Source: Candidatus Poribacteria bacterium
GTDB taxonomy: Bacteria; Poribacteria; WGA-4E; WGA-3G
Direction: 5' to 3'
Assembly: GCA_022822085.1 (NCBI GenBank)
Contig: JAJECK010000013.1
Location: forward strand, 1 to 37,943
DNA: 37,943 bases
Shown: positions 7,589 through 15,712 of the stretch, piece after piece
How the letters are laid out: every line of letters begins with the position of its first letter
How positions within the stretch are numbered: the stretch's first letter is position 1
Notes under the pieces: model-generated
Databases searched by the model: none
Seen by the model: only the letters and a program-made list of their open reading frames with translations
Told to the model about the DNA's origin: nothing
Program-made: the position numbers and the translations under genes

Positions 7589-7605
7589 AATGCCAAAAAG
7601 GCATT
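7589..7605. repeat. AATGCC-AAAAA-GGCATT hairpin, related to 26898-26952
   Basis: It is preceded by CCCGGGG, as at 26925-26929. It shares the GGGGAATGCC...GGCATT design with the tandem hairpins 19 kb away. Confidence 0.55.
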
Positions 7606-7636
7606 GGTCCCTTTGATTTGGCGTGCCGTTCTTTAT

Positions 7637-7696
7637 GTTGTTGGAGGGTTTCCAACCCGGACTTGAGTTGTTGTAGAGGTTTCTAACCCAGACTTA
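7637..7696 (+). repeat. 30-bp imperfect tandem repeat
   Basis: Units 7637-7666 and 7667-7696 share GTTGTTG..AG.GTTTC.AACCC.GACTT and differ at a few positions. They are directly adjacent. Confidence 0.7.
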
Positions 7697-7785
7697 GCAA
7701 CATGACCGCATGAACATAAGAAATTTATCGCTTCTCTTTGACAAAATCTTGTTCTGCCAAATTGATTTCTGCAGAAAATAAAAGT

Positions 7786-7814
7786 TTGACATCATCAATC
7801 AGATACGGTATTAT
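7786..7814 (+). promoter_or_regulatory. Promoter reading towards the PhyH-type dioxygenase gene
   Basis: TTGACA (7786-7791), a 17-bp spacer and TATTAT (7809-7814). Transcription from about 7821 would give a leader of about 275 nt that includes the palindromic repeat at 7862-7921. Confidence 0.45.
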
Positions 7815-7861
7815 ATCAACATAAGACGAATTTAGATCAATCACGACAACATTAATAGATT

Positions 7862-7921
7862 ATGAAGATTAAGAAAATAAATCGGTAATTTGGCGAGGTT
7901 AGGAAACCTCGCCAGCGATGG
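7862..7921 (-). repeat. Dispersed 60-bp palindromic repeat, copy 2 (inverted)
   Basis: The core GGCGAGGTTAGGAAACCTCGCC is at 7892-7913 with the A/T-rich tail on the left. It is the reverse complement of the copy at 161-220. It would lie in the transcribed leader of the gene at 8097. Confidence 0.8.
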
Positions 7922-8096
7922 ATTATACCAAATTAACTGGATTTATCTTGTTTTATTGACATTAGGTGCGGTTAGGAAACCGCACCTACCGAGACGAATC
8001 GCGTTAATTTGGTATTACACCCGCCTCGTACGGATAGAAAGGACCGAATTAATAAATTAATCTTCATAATCTTTTCTTAAGAGAGGGAATTCCTCA

Positions 8097-8915
8097 ATGC
8101 CGATTAAGGATGCATTACCGGATCTCAACAGAGAATTAAAGTTCTTTCCAATTGAAAACGAAAATCCATCAACTTTATCAAAGGAACAGGTCAAACACTT
8201 TAATGAAAATGGCTTCATCTCACCATTAGATGTATATTCTGATGGCGAAATATCGCAACACCGTGAATATTTCAACAAACTGATGGAAAAAGTCTTAGCG
8301 GATGGTGGAAACAGTTATTCCATTAACGGATGGCATACGCGTTGTGCTGAAATACACGATCTTATCACAGAAGACAGAATACTGGATTATGTCCAAGACC
8401 TACTTGGCGAAAATCTTATCTGTTGGGGTACGCATTACTTCTGTAAAATGCCCGGAGAGGAAAAACAGGTAAGTTGGCATCAGGATGCATCTTATTGGCC
8501 CCTATCACCGAGTAAAACCGTAACCGTCTGGCTTGCGATTGATGATGCAGCTGTTGAAAACGGCGCGATGTCAGTCATCCCAAAATCACATCTGCACGGA
8601 CAGATTGAATTTGAACGGAGTACACCTGAAGAAAAGAACGTACTCGGTCAGACGGTCATTCAACCGGAACAATATGGTGATTCACCCTTCCCATTTGAGA
8701 TGAAAGCAGGTCAGATGTCATTACATTCAGACCTGTTATTGCATGGATCCGAACCGAACACATCTGATCGTAGAAGGTGTGGGCTGACAATGCGTTTTGT
8801 GCCGCCGGAAGTGCATGCAGCAAACAATTGGAACCAACGCGCAATAATCGCAAGAGGAAGCGACCCCAACGGGCACTGGGTTCATAATCCCCGACCTGAT
8901 GATGACATACTATAG
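8097..8915 (+). CDS. Phytanoyl-CoA dioxygenase (PhyH) family Fe(II)/2-oxoglutarate oxygenase
   Basis: This 272-residue cytoplasmic protein has the double-stranded beta-helix iron site in order: H128-x-D130 in SWHQDASYWPL, then H216 in LLLHGSEPNTSD, with R227, 11 residues later, as the expected 2-oxoglutarate ligand. TVTVWLAIDD and NGAMSVIPKSH (about 142-164) are classic PhyH strand motifs. It would hydroxylate an unidentified small molecule using O2 and 2-oxoglutarate. The family is broad and the substrate cannot be read from sequence. GAGGGA lies about 8 nt before the ATG. The next gene, an Npt-like transporter, starts 55 nt later on the same strand and may be co-transcribed. Confidence 0.85.
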   Translation: MPIKDALPDLNRELKFFPIENENPSTLSKEQVKHFNENGFISPLDVYSDGEISQHREYFNKLMEKVLADGGNSYSINGWHTRCAEIHDLITEDRILDYVQDLLGENLICWGTHYFCKMPGEEKQVSWHQDASYWPLSPSKTVTVWLAIDDAAVENGAMSVIPKSHLHGQIEFERSTPEEKNVLGQTVIQPEQYGDSPFPFEMKAGQMSLHSDLLLHGSEPNTSDRRRCGLTMRFVPPEVHAANNWNQRAIIARGSDPNGHWVHNPRPDDDIL

Positions 8916-8970
8916 GTATCGTACAATAGAAATCTCCTAATTCAGTTCCACTACTTCTAAGAGTTCATTA

Positions 8971-10248
8971 ATGTTTTCAAAACGTATAATCTTTGCAGCA
9001 TTTGCCATCTCCTTCGCTGCCAGCTTTCTTCTCTGTGGTTATGAATTTATACGTGCAGTATCAACTTCTTTATTTATTGAAGCTTACTCCGCTGAAAATT
9101 TACCTGTTGTATGGGTTGCAATCTCACCCAGTCTCCTCCTGATACTCTACTTTTACGGACGTTTATTATCACGATATGGTGCATCCCGCACATTAGCGAT
9201 TACTTCATTCTTATCCGGGGCATTGATCTTCGCGTGCTATATTGCACTGATTTATAGGATAAAATTTGCATCCGCTATAATATATGTTTTCCGTGAAGCA
9301 TACATAGTCATCATCATTGAGCAATACTGGTCTTTTGTCAACAGCACCCTTACGGACAGACAGGCAAAAATTATCAACGGTCCATTCTGTGCAATTGCAT
9401 CATTAGGATCGGTTGCCGGAGGATTGCTTGTAGGACAGTTAGCAGAACCTTTGGGGACAAAACCGCTTCTGATGTTCGCTGCCGCTTCTCTTATACCTGC
9501 GGCAATATTGGGTGTTATCGCTTATACTATTGCAGGAGAACCAAAACCGTCTGTTGCTGAGGAAGACGGACGACGGGGGCATTTAGGTGTAAAAACATTG
9601 TTTAGTTCTAAATACCTTATTTATCTTGGAATACTGATCTTATGTACTCAAATGATTTCAACTGTTCTTGATGTCAGATTCAATCTGTTAGTTGAAAATG
9701 AAATTACCGGTACAGATGCAAGGACAGCGTATTATGGAAACTTTTATGCTGGACTTGGTGCTATTTCTGCGTTTCTGCAACTGGTTGTTGTTCCCTTTGC
9801 ACTCAGATATGTCTCACTTAAAATTATCCATACATGTATACCGATAGTACATCTATTGAATGGACTTGTGCTATCCCTAAAGCCTACACTACGAACAGGG
9901 GCAACTGCCTTTCTGTCATTCAAAGCACTTGATTATTCACTTTTTCGATCTGGAAAAGAACTGTTCTACATACCACTTACTTATGACGAACGGTATAGGG
10001 CAAAACAGATAATTGACTCATTCGGTTATCGATTTGGAAAAAGTGGCAGTGGCGGTGTTATTTCATTGATAAATTTTATATTAAAGATTTTTACACGTAC
10101 AGTAGAAACTATTCCTTATGTAGCCTATTCTATTACAGCAATGGTTGTATCTTGTGTCTGGGGTGGAATTGTTTTCAATATCACATCACAACATCAAAAG
10201 TTAGTCCAAGCAGATAAAAACCTTGACAATGAATCTTCTGTTGTGTAA
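8971..10248 (+). CDS. Npt1/Npt2 (NTT)-like nucleotide transporter or MFS-type carrier
   Basis: This 425-residue polytopic membrane protein has about 12 hydrophobic segments. Two stretches recall the ATP/ADP translocase (NTT) branch: FREAYIVIIIEQYWSFVNST followed by DRQAK (about 108-133) with a glycine-rich helix after it, and YIPLTYDERYRAKQ plus GYRFGKSGSG in the C-terminal half. In obligate intracellular bacteria this family exchanges host ATP for ADP. Shorter free-living relatives are of uncertain substrate, so ATP transport is not claimed here. It lies 55 nt after the dioxygenase gene. A promoter for the next gene overlaps its stop codon. Confidence 0.65.
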   Translation: MFSKRIIFAAFAISFAASFLLCGYEFIRAVSTSLFIEAYSAENLPVVWVAISPSLLLILYFYGRLLSRYGASRTLAITSFLSGALIFACYIALIYRIKFASAIIYVFREAYIVIIIEQYWSFVNSTLTDRQAKIINGPFCAIASLGSVAGGLLVGQLAEPLGTKPLLMFAAASLIPAAILGVIAYTIAGEPKPSVAEEDGRRGHLGVKTLFSSKYLIYLGILILCTQMISTVLDVRFNLLVENEITGTDARTAYYGNFYAGLGAISAFLQLVVVPFALRYVSLKIIHTCIPIVHLLNGLVLSLKPTLRTGATAFLSFKALDYSLFRSGKELFYIPLTYDERYRAKQIIDSFGYRFGKSGSGGVISLINFILKIFTRTVETIPYVAYSITAMVVSCVWGGIVFNITSQHQKLVQADKNLDNESSVV

Positions 10249-10251
10249 AAT
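10223..10251 (+). promoter_or_regulatory. Promoter for the lipoprotein gene at 10288
   Basis: TTGACA (10223-10228), 17 bp, TAAAAT (10246-10251). The -10 overlaps the stop codon of the transporter gene. The predicted start, about 10258, leaves a 30-nt leader with AAGGAGG at 10272-10278. Confidence 0.55.
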
Positions 10252-10287
10252 ATAATAAAGTCCCATGATAGAAGGAGGACATGGTTT

Positions 10288-11031
10288 ATGCGTTATTTCA
10301 TTCTGGGTAGATTGCGGGGACAATTTCTGAGTTCAAGTATACTCGTTATCGTTGGATTGCTGTTGGTCGGTTGTGCTATGACTCCACAGCCATCAGTGGA
10401 TGTTTTCATTGAAGCAATTGAAGGACAAGCAAATTCTAAAGTCCATCCTGAAACCGGGGCAATCACGATGCTCCAGAAAGGAGTCTCAGTTACCATTGAA
10501 CCACTTGATGAAGTAGAAATATATGCACTTACTGATGATCCACATATCAATCCTTATATTGTTGTTGGAAGGGGTAGCAATGTAGAACCCATCTATACAA
10601 TTTTTGAAGTCACAGTGCTGAATATTGATAGACCACGAGTTTTAGTTGAAGAATCAGCTACACTAATTGATAAAAATGGTGCGCAGTACGCAAACCTTCC
10701 CTATGCATATTTTAAAGATCTATACGACAACATAGATCAATCTCAATACAACACTACATCAAGTTATCCATATCATTACCCACGATATCGGTCATACTTA
10801 GATATGACCTCCTTAGAAGAAGGACATGCAGTTGTTGCCGCAAGTCTTTTTGAAAGTGCAAAACTATTCAGAGGGGCAAAGAAACGTGGACTTCTTATTT
10901 TTGAACACTTACACAATGAGACTACTGATATGAGAATTAGCATATCCGATGTTCGTATAGTTGACTCAGACGGTAAAGAAGAAAAATTAAAATTCAATTT
11001 TGATTTCAGACAGGTTGTGGTAGTGAATTAA
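10288..11031 (+). CDS. Predicted lipoprotein of unknown function
   Basis: The 247-residue product has a basic N-terminus, a hydrophobic stretch and a lipobox LLVGC with Cys29, so it should be lipid-anchored in the envelope. The mature part reads as an all-beta domain (alternating hydrophobic residues, few helices) with a Tyr/Ser/Pro-rich loop at about residues 150-170. No enzyme motif is visible. AAGGAGG sits 9 nt before the ATG at 10288. A competing ATG at 10281 is only 2 nt from the SD and in another frame, so 10288 is preferred. It has its own promoter and terminator and so looks like a single-gene unit. Confidence 0.75.
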   Translation: MRYFILGRLRGQFLSSSILVIVGLLLVGCAMTPQPSVDVFIEAIEGQANSKVHPETGAITMLQKGVSVTIEPLDEVEIYALTDDPHINPYIVVGRGSNVEPIYTIFEVTVLNIDRPRVLVEESATLIDKNGAQYANLPYAYFKDLYDNIDQSQYNTTSSYPYHYPRYRSYLDMTSLEEGHAVVAASLFESAKLFRGAKKRGLLIFEHLHNETTDMRISISDVRIVDSDGKEEKLKFNFDFRQVVVVN

Positions 11032-11050
11032 TCACAACCTTTGTTTTTGT
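11012..11050 (+). terminator. Terminator overlapping the end of the lipoprotein gene
   Basis: AGGTTGTG (11012-11019) pairs perfectly with CACAACCT (11033-11040), followed by TTGTTTTTGTT. The left arm lies inside the last codons of the gene. Confidence 0.7.
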
Positions 11051-11093
11051 TAGAAGAATACATATTTCTTATTCAATGAAGGGAGCATATAAA

Positions 11094-12338
11094 ATGAGAA
11101 ATTGGCTTATTGCATTATTGATAGTTGGACTTATATCCTTATGGGGATGTCAACCCTCAGACAAGAAAGCTGAGGTTACTACAGAAACTGAAGCTAATAC
11201 AGATGAAACTGAAGAAACGCAAGAATTAACAGAACAGGTAAAAGTTGCCGTTGCGGGCCCCTTTACTGGCACTGCCGCAGCATTCGGAGAGATGATTGAA
11301 CGCGGTGCTAAACTCAAGGCAAAGCAGATAAATGAAGCCGGTGGTATCAACGGTAGAAAACTCGTGCTAACATTTGGCGATGATGCGGGGACAGACAAAG
11401 AAGCGAAACTTGTTGCTACACGTTTTGCTACTGACAAAGAAATTCTCGCAGTAGTAGGACATTTTAATAGTTCATGTTCATTGGCTGGTAAAGATATCTA
11501 TAAAGCAAATGGAATCGTTGAATTATCACCCGGTTCAACAAATGTCAGTGTTTGTGAAGGAAGTGACTGGACATTTCGTAATCTATATAGAGACGATTTT
11601 CAAGGGACATTTATTGCAAGATATATCAAAAATATCTTAACCAAATATAAATCTGTTGCAGTTCTCTTTGATAATGATGATTACGGTAGAGGTTTAAGAG
11701 ATGCCTTTACAGCTGAAGCAAAAAATATAGACCTTGAGGTAGTCGCATCTGTGGCTTATGACCGTGAGAATACTGACTTTAGCACACAACTCACAAAAAT
11801 AAAAAGCAAAAAACCAGGTGTTATCTTTATTTCTGGTCTATATGAACAAGCAGCCTTAATCGTCAAACAAGCAAGAAAACTTGGAATTAGATCGCTATTC
11901 TTTGGTGCTGATGGTATTGATTCTCCTGATTTTCTTAAAAATGCTGGGATATCGGCAGAAGGCACCTATTTGACTACACCATTTACTTTTGGTGCTGGAG
12001 GAGAGGAAGCAGCCAAAGTCGCAACAGCATTTGAAGCAGAATTTGGTGTACCTCCAGATACTTGGGCAGCATTAACTTATGATGCTATGGGTATGATTGC
12101 CGAAGCAATCGAAAAAACCTATAATAAAGATGCTGCACTTGCAGAAAATAGAAAAGCAATACGTGATCATTTAGCATCCTTAGATACCCCAGAAGAAGGA
12201 TATAAGGGAATTACGGGTTTGACCTATTTTGATATAAATGGGGATACTGTAAATAAACCCGCTTATGTGAAAGTCGTAATAGATGGTAAGTATACTACCG
12301 CACCTAAACAAATGCCCAATATGGACGCATTTGAGTAA
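11094..12338 (+). CDS. livK: ABC-transporter substrate-binding lipoprotein, branched-chain amino-acid type (LivK-like)
   Basis: The frame opens at an ATG at 11076, but AAGGGAG (11079-11085) lies 8 nt before the ATG at 11094, which is preferred, giving 414 residues. A lipoprotein signal ends in LWGC, followed by an acidic Thr/Glu-rich linker. The binding fold begins at VKVAVAGPFTGTAAAFGEM and contains the conserved GGINGRKLVLTFGDDAG and VGHFNSSCSLAG motifs of the Peripla_BP_6 family. It would capture branched-chain amino acids or a similar small amide or acid outside the cytoplasmic membrane and pass it to the LivH/LivM pair that follows (gap 84 nt). The ligand is inferred from the family only. 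Confidence 0.9.
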   Translation: MRNWLIALLIVGLISLWGCQPSDKKAEVTTETEANTDETEETQELTEQVKVAVAGPFTGTAAAFGEMIERGAKLKAKQINEAGGINGRKLVLTFGDDAGTDKEAKLVATRFATDKEILAVVGHFNSSCSLAGKDIYKANGIVELSPGSTNVSVCEGSDWTFRNLYRDDFQGTFIARYIKNILTKYKSVAVLFDNDDYGRGLRDAFTAEAKNIDLEVVASVAYDRENTDFSTQLTKIKSKKPGVIFISGLYEQAALIVKQARKLGIRSLFFGADGIDSPDFLKNAGISAEGTYLTTPFTFGAGGEEAAKVATAFEAEFGVPPDTWAALTYDAMGMIAEAIEKTYNKDAALAENRKAIRDHLASLDTPEEGYKGITGLTYFDINGDTVNKPAYVKVVIDGKYTTAPKQMPNMDAFE

Positions 12339-12422
12339 TATCAACAAGTAAAATGGAAATCCGACATATACATAGAACTTGATATTACTAAATTTTTCCG
12401 ACACAATGTAGGAACATAGAAT

Positions 12423-13454
12423 ATGGAACAATTTTTTCAGCAGCTGATAAACGGTATTGTTCTTGGCGGGATTTATGCACTCATCGCGGTTGGATATACC
12501 ATGGTATATGGTATTATCCAACTAATTAATTTTGCACATGGTGAGATTTTTATGTTGGGTGCATACATTGCCTTCACTTTAGTCATGTTTTTCCCGATAC
12601 CACTCTGGGTGGCTATACTCGTTAGTATGCTGTTTTGTGCCGGTGTAGGTATGCTAATGGATGTTGTTGCATACAAACCTTTAAGAACTGCCCCCCGTCT
12701 ATCAGCACTCATTACTGCAATCGGTGTCTCAATCGGACTGCAAAATCTTGCACGCATGATCTGGGGCGCAAAACCACAATCCTTCTCTGAAGACACTTTA
12801 CCAAAATTTTTTCAACAGATCAACCCTTTAGTTGAACCAACTTCCTTCTTAAATATCTTTGGTGTATCATTTACCGAAAATGCCATTCAATTTTCTGAAG
12901 GGGTCTCCTTAGCCTACCTTGACCTTACAATCATTATACTCGCAATTGTCTTAATGGTTGGGTTGAATCGTTTAGTGTCTCTAACAAAAATTGGAAAAGC
13001 AATGCGTGCATGTGCTCAGAATCGTGTCGCAGCAAACTTGATGGGTATCAAAACCAATAGAGTCATCGCTATCACATTTGCTATCGGCTCAGCTTTAGGG
13101 GCAGTGGCAGGGGTCATGGTTGGTGTTCGTGAAAATATAAGTCCATTAATGGGATTTCACAAAGGTGTAGCTGCCTTTGCTGCTGCTGTGCTTGGCGGTA
13201 TTGGAAATATCACGGGTGCAATGATTGGTGGTCTACTCATGGGACTCGCTGAAGTGTTTGGGGCAGGATATATAGACTCATTTATTGAATTTGTTTGTAA
13301 TAATATAGGGCTCGGTCAATTCTATGAAGACGAGAAAATATCACATAGTTACGGATCCGGATATCGAGTAGCTATCTCATATATCGTAATGATAATTGTC
13401 ATTCTAATTCGTCCTACAGGACTCTTTGGAAAATCCTCTGCTCATCGCGCCTAA
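12423..13454 (+). CDS. livH: Branched-chain amino-acid ABC transporter permease (LivH-like)
   Basis: This 343-residue integral membrane permease opens with the characteristic LivH N-terminus (QLINGIVLGGIYALIAVGYT...LINFAHGEIFMLGAYIAF). The cytoplasmic coupling loop appears as GKAMRACAQNRVAANLMGI and the late GGIGNITGAMIGGLLMG helix pair is present, both diagnostic for the family. It forms the transmembrane channel with LivM. An insertion-like stretch near residues 285-320 (FVCNNIGLGQFYEDEKISH) is longer than usual before the last helix. AGGA lies about 9 nt upstream of the ATG. Confidence 0.92.
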   Translation: MEQFFQQLINGIVLGGIYALIAVGYTMVYGIIQLINFAHGEIFMLGAYIAFTLVMFFPIPLWVAILVSMLFCAGVGMLMDVVAYKPLRTAPRLSALITAIGVSIGLQNLARMIWGAKPQSFSEDTLPKFFQQINPLVEPTSFLNIFGVSFTENAIQFSEGVSLAYLDLTIIILAIVLMVGLNRLVSLTKIGKAMRACAQNRVAANLMGIKTNRVIAITFAIGSALGAVAGVMVGVRENISPLMGFHKGVAAFAAAVLGGIGNITGAMIGGLLMGLAEVFGAGYIDSFIEFVCNNIGLGQFYEDEKISHSYGSGYRVAISYIVMIIVILIRPTGLFGKSSAHRA

Positions 13455-13606
13455 TCTGATTATGGAGAAACAAGTCCTAATAATGACACTCTATAATATG
13501 ATAGACAAAGTTTGCTAATCTCGTAGATGCAATGTGTCTAATTATTTCTATAGTTGAACTTATGTTTTTAAAGGAACATCAATAGACAATCCAGTGGAAC
13601 AATGTG

Positions 13607-14671
13607 ATGCAAAATAATAAAACTCCTAAACAACAGAATACCGCACTGTTGAAAAATATAGTAAATTGGTTACAGACCTTATTTAGATCCAAAAATATTA
13701 TTTTCTGGATATTGATTTGTGCTTTTCCACTATTTACTTTTTTAACAGACGGTATATCAAGTATGTTTTCTATGTTGGGCATCAACCTAACATTACCATC
13801 GGGTGATTATATACTCTACATCGGTGTTCAAGTCTGTGTCTACATCCTACTGGCGATTGGGTTGAATATAGTTTGTGGATATACAGGATTACTTGAACTC
13901 GGTTACGTAGGTTTCTATCTCGTCGGTGGATACACCGCAGGACTCTTGATGAGACATGCAGGAGTTCCATATTGGTTGATATTACCGATAGCAGTTCTCA
14001 ACGGTGCGCTTTGGGGATTGATACGCGGAGCACCTACTTTGAAACTTACTGGAGACTATTTTGCTATTGTCACCTTCGGATTTGCTGAAGTACTCTTCAG
14101 AATCGTAAAAAATGAAATCTGGTTGATTCGGGACATCAACGGATTTGTAAAAGACATCCCACGCGCATCTGTTTTTGTATGGGAACTAAATCAAAATTGG
14201 CAACACTTTTATCACATTCTTATCCTAACAGGATTAGTAATCTTTGTGAGTTACAGATTAGAAAACTCGCGAATAGGTAGGGCATGGATCGCTATCAGAG
14301 AAGATGAACAAGCAGCTGCATCAATGGGAATCAATGTCAGTCGTTACAAATCTCTTGCATTTGCCATTAGTGCAGCCATCGGAGCACTTGGCGGTGCTTT
14401 CTTAGCACAATTCTGGGGGACGCTTAGCGCAAAAACCTTCGAATTCTGGGAATCAATTCTCATTTTATGTATGGTTATTTTGGGTGGAAAGGGTAGCATA
14501 AAAGGTTCCATCATAGGGGCAATTATAATAGGGTCTATGAGTGAAGTCTTACGTGAAATACTACTCAGATTCCCACCAGATTATGCTGGGGCACGTTACC
14601 TCATCTTTGGTATCATTTTAGTCCTGTTAATGCGATTCCGTCCAGCAGGTTTGATATTCAAGAGATCATAA
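13607..14671 (+). CDS. livM: Branched-chain amino-acid ABC transporter permease (LivM-like)
   Basis: The product has 354 residues from the ATG at 13607; a GTG immediately before it could also serve. After a soluble N-terminal stretch and one extra helix (about 34-50) comes the conserved LivM core: YILLAIGLNIVCGYTGLLEL, GYVGFYLVGGYTAG, LRGAPTLKL-type LIRGAPTLKLTGDYFAIVTF, the coupling segment AWIAIREDEQAAASMGIN, and GGAFLAQFWG. It pairs with LivH. The next gene downstream is convergent and starts only 8 bp away, so the cluster ends here with no ATP-binding subunits (LivG/LivF) in the window. Confidence 0.92.
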   Translation: MQNNKTPKQQNTALLKNIVNWLQTLFRSKNIIFWILICAFPLFTFLTDGISSMFSMLGINLTLPSGDYILYIGVQVCVYILLAIGLNIVCGYTGLLELGYVGFYLVGGYTAGLLMRHAGVPYWLILPIAVLNGALWGLIRGAPTLKLTGDYFAIVTFGFAEVLFRIVKNEIWLIRDINGFVKDIPRASVFVWELNQNWQHFYHILILTGLVIFVSYRLENSRIGRAWIAIREDEQAAASMGINVSRYKSLAFAISAAIGALGGAFLAQFWGTLSAKTFEFWESILILCMVILGGKGSIKGSIIGAIIIGSMSEVLREILLRFPPDYAGARYLIFGIILVLLMRFRPAGLIFKRS

Positions 14672-14679
14672 GTTATTTC

Positions 14680-15699
14680 TTAATCAAATCTCACCTTCAT
14701 TAATATCTCTAATAACATTTCTCCTAATATCAGAAGCAGTGCTATTCCAACAAACCACTGAAACCTATTGTGTAATTTGCCCTTTTTACGAACACTATAT
14801 TTCTGTTTTTCAAGTCTTGCCAAATCCTTTGCCAACTGTCCAACCCCTGTCGTTGCATGATAGTATTTACCTTTCCCTGCTTTAGCAATGTCTTGTAAAA
14901 TCTTTTCATCCAATGCAGTAAGCACAAGTTGGCCACTCACATCGCGTTTATACCCCTCACTTGCGACTATAAGCGGAATTGGAACGGATCTCTCTAAACT
15001 GCCAACACCAATACAATAGATGTGTATTCCTTTCTTATGGGCAATTTCTGCAGCAGCTTCTGCATTCTCTCCGTGATCTTCACCATCCGAAAAAAGCACC
15101 AGGACCTTTTGTCCACTAATATCAGAATCTAATGTTGACATATCAAGTTGATCTAAAATGAGTCGGTCCGTAGCAATCTCAATCGCATTTGCGATATTAG
15201 TGCCTCGATGAACAAGGGAATCTGGGGTCATCGCAGACAAGGTTTCTTTCAAATATCCTACATCCGTTGTTAAAGGACACACAGGCACACTCGCTTCTGC
15301 AAAGTAGAGTAGACCAATACGATCCCCTTCCAGCTGCTTCATTAGAGTGAACATGACATTCTTGGCACGTGTTAGTCTACGTAGAGAGTTGCCATCAGTT
15401 GCCAACATACTGGTTGAGATATCCAGAGCAAACATCACATCAAGGCTTTCGTCAACTGTTTCAGGTGCCGCACCCCACTGTGGTAATGCAATGGCAATTG
15501 CCACAAACATAAAACTCACAAATAGCAAGATGGCTTGAAGTAATTGACGTTTTAGGTGGGTCGGATTAACATTGACTTGGAAAAGCAGCATTGCCTTTCG
15601 TTTCATGCGTAATCCATAGATGAGCAACAGAATGATTAGAGGAAGAACTGCCCATAATAAAAAGAGGGAATCAGGATTACCAAAACGAAACCAATTCAT
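14680..15699 (-). CDS. BatA/BatB-like von Willebrand factor A domain membrane protein
   Basis: The 339-residue protein has the Bat layout: an N-terminal helix (about 12-28), a second helix (55-72), a VWA domain, and a C-terminal helix (about 317-333). The metal-ion-dependent adhesion site is complete: D93-x-S95-x-S97 in ALDISTSM, T167 in HRGTNIANAI, and D205 in LFSDGEDHG. Bat proteins sit in the cytoplasmic membrane with the VWA domain outside, usually in MoxR-BatABDE clusters linked to stress tolerance. None of the partner genes is here. Its gene starts 13 nt after the aminotransferase gene ends, so the two are probably co-transcribed. The C-terminus converges on livM with an 8-bp gap. Confidence 0.85.
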   Translation of the reverse strand: MNWFRFGNPDSLFLLWAVLPLIILLLIYGLRMKRKAMLLFQVNVNPTHLKRQLLQAILLFVSFMFVAIAIALPQWGAAPETVDESLDVMFALDISTSMLATDGNSLRRLTRAKNVMFTLMKQLEGDRIGLLYFAEASVPVCPLTTDVGYLKETLSAMTPDSLVHRGTNIANAIEIATDRLILDQLDMSTLDSDISGQKVLVLFSDGEDHGENAEAAAEIAHKKGIHIYCIGVGSLERSVPIPLIVASEGYKRDVSGQLVLTALDEKILQDIAKAGKGKYYHATTGVGQLAKDLARLEKQKYSVRKKGKLHNRFQWFVGIALLLILGEMLLEILMKVRFD

Positions 15700-15712
15700 G
15701 TTTCAATTTATA

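Larger units (their letters stand above)
7129..8096. other. 968-bp gap packed with palindromic and tandem repeats
   Basis: No convincing ORF is seen. The gap holds the 7167-7197 and 7521-7540 dispersed repeats, hairpins at 7238-7259, 7434-7454 and 7478-7498, a long inverted repeat (7289-7317 with 7374-7402), a 30-bp tandem repeat (7637-7696), the 60-bp repeat at 7862-7921 and a promoter at 7786-7814. The stretch behaves as an accumulation site for small non-coding elements. Confidence 0.75.

Noticed and set aside
7329-7655. 108-residue open frame on the minus strand in the repeat archipelago
   Set aside because: It is made almost wholly of palindromic repeats read in one frame.
7238-7696. 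Possible CRISPR-like array of short repeats
   Set aside because: The repeats belong to different families with irregular spacing. There are no uniform spacers and no cas genes in the window.
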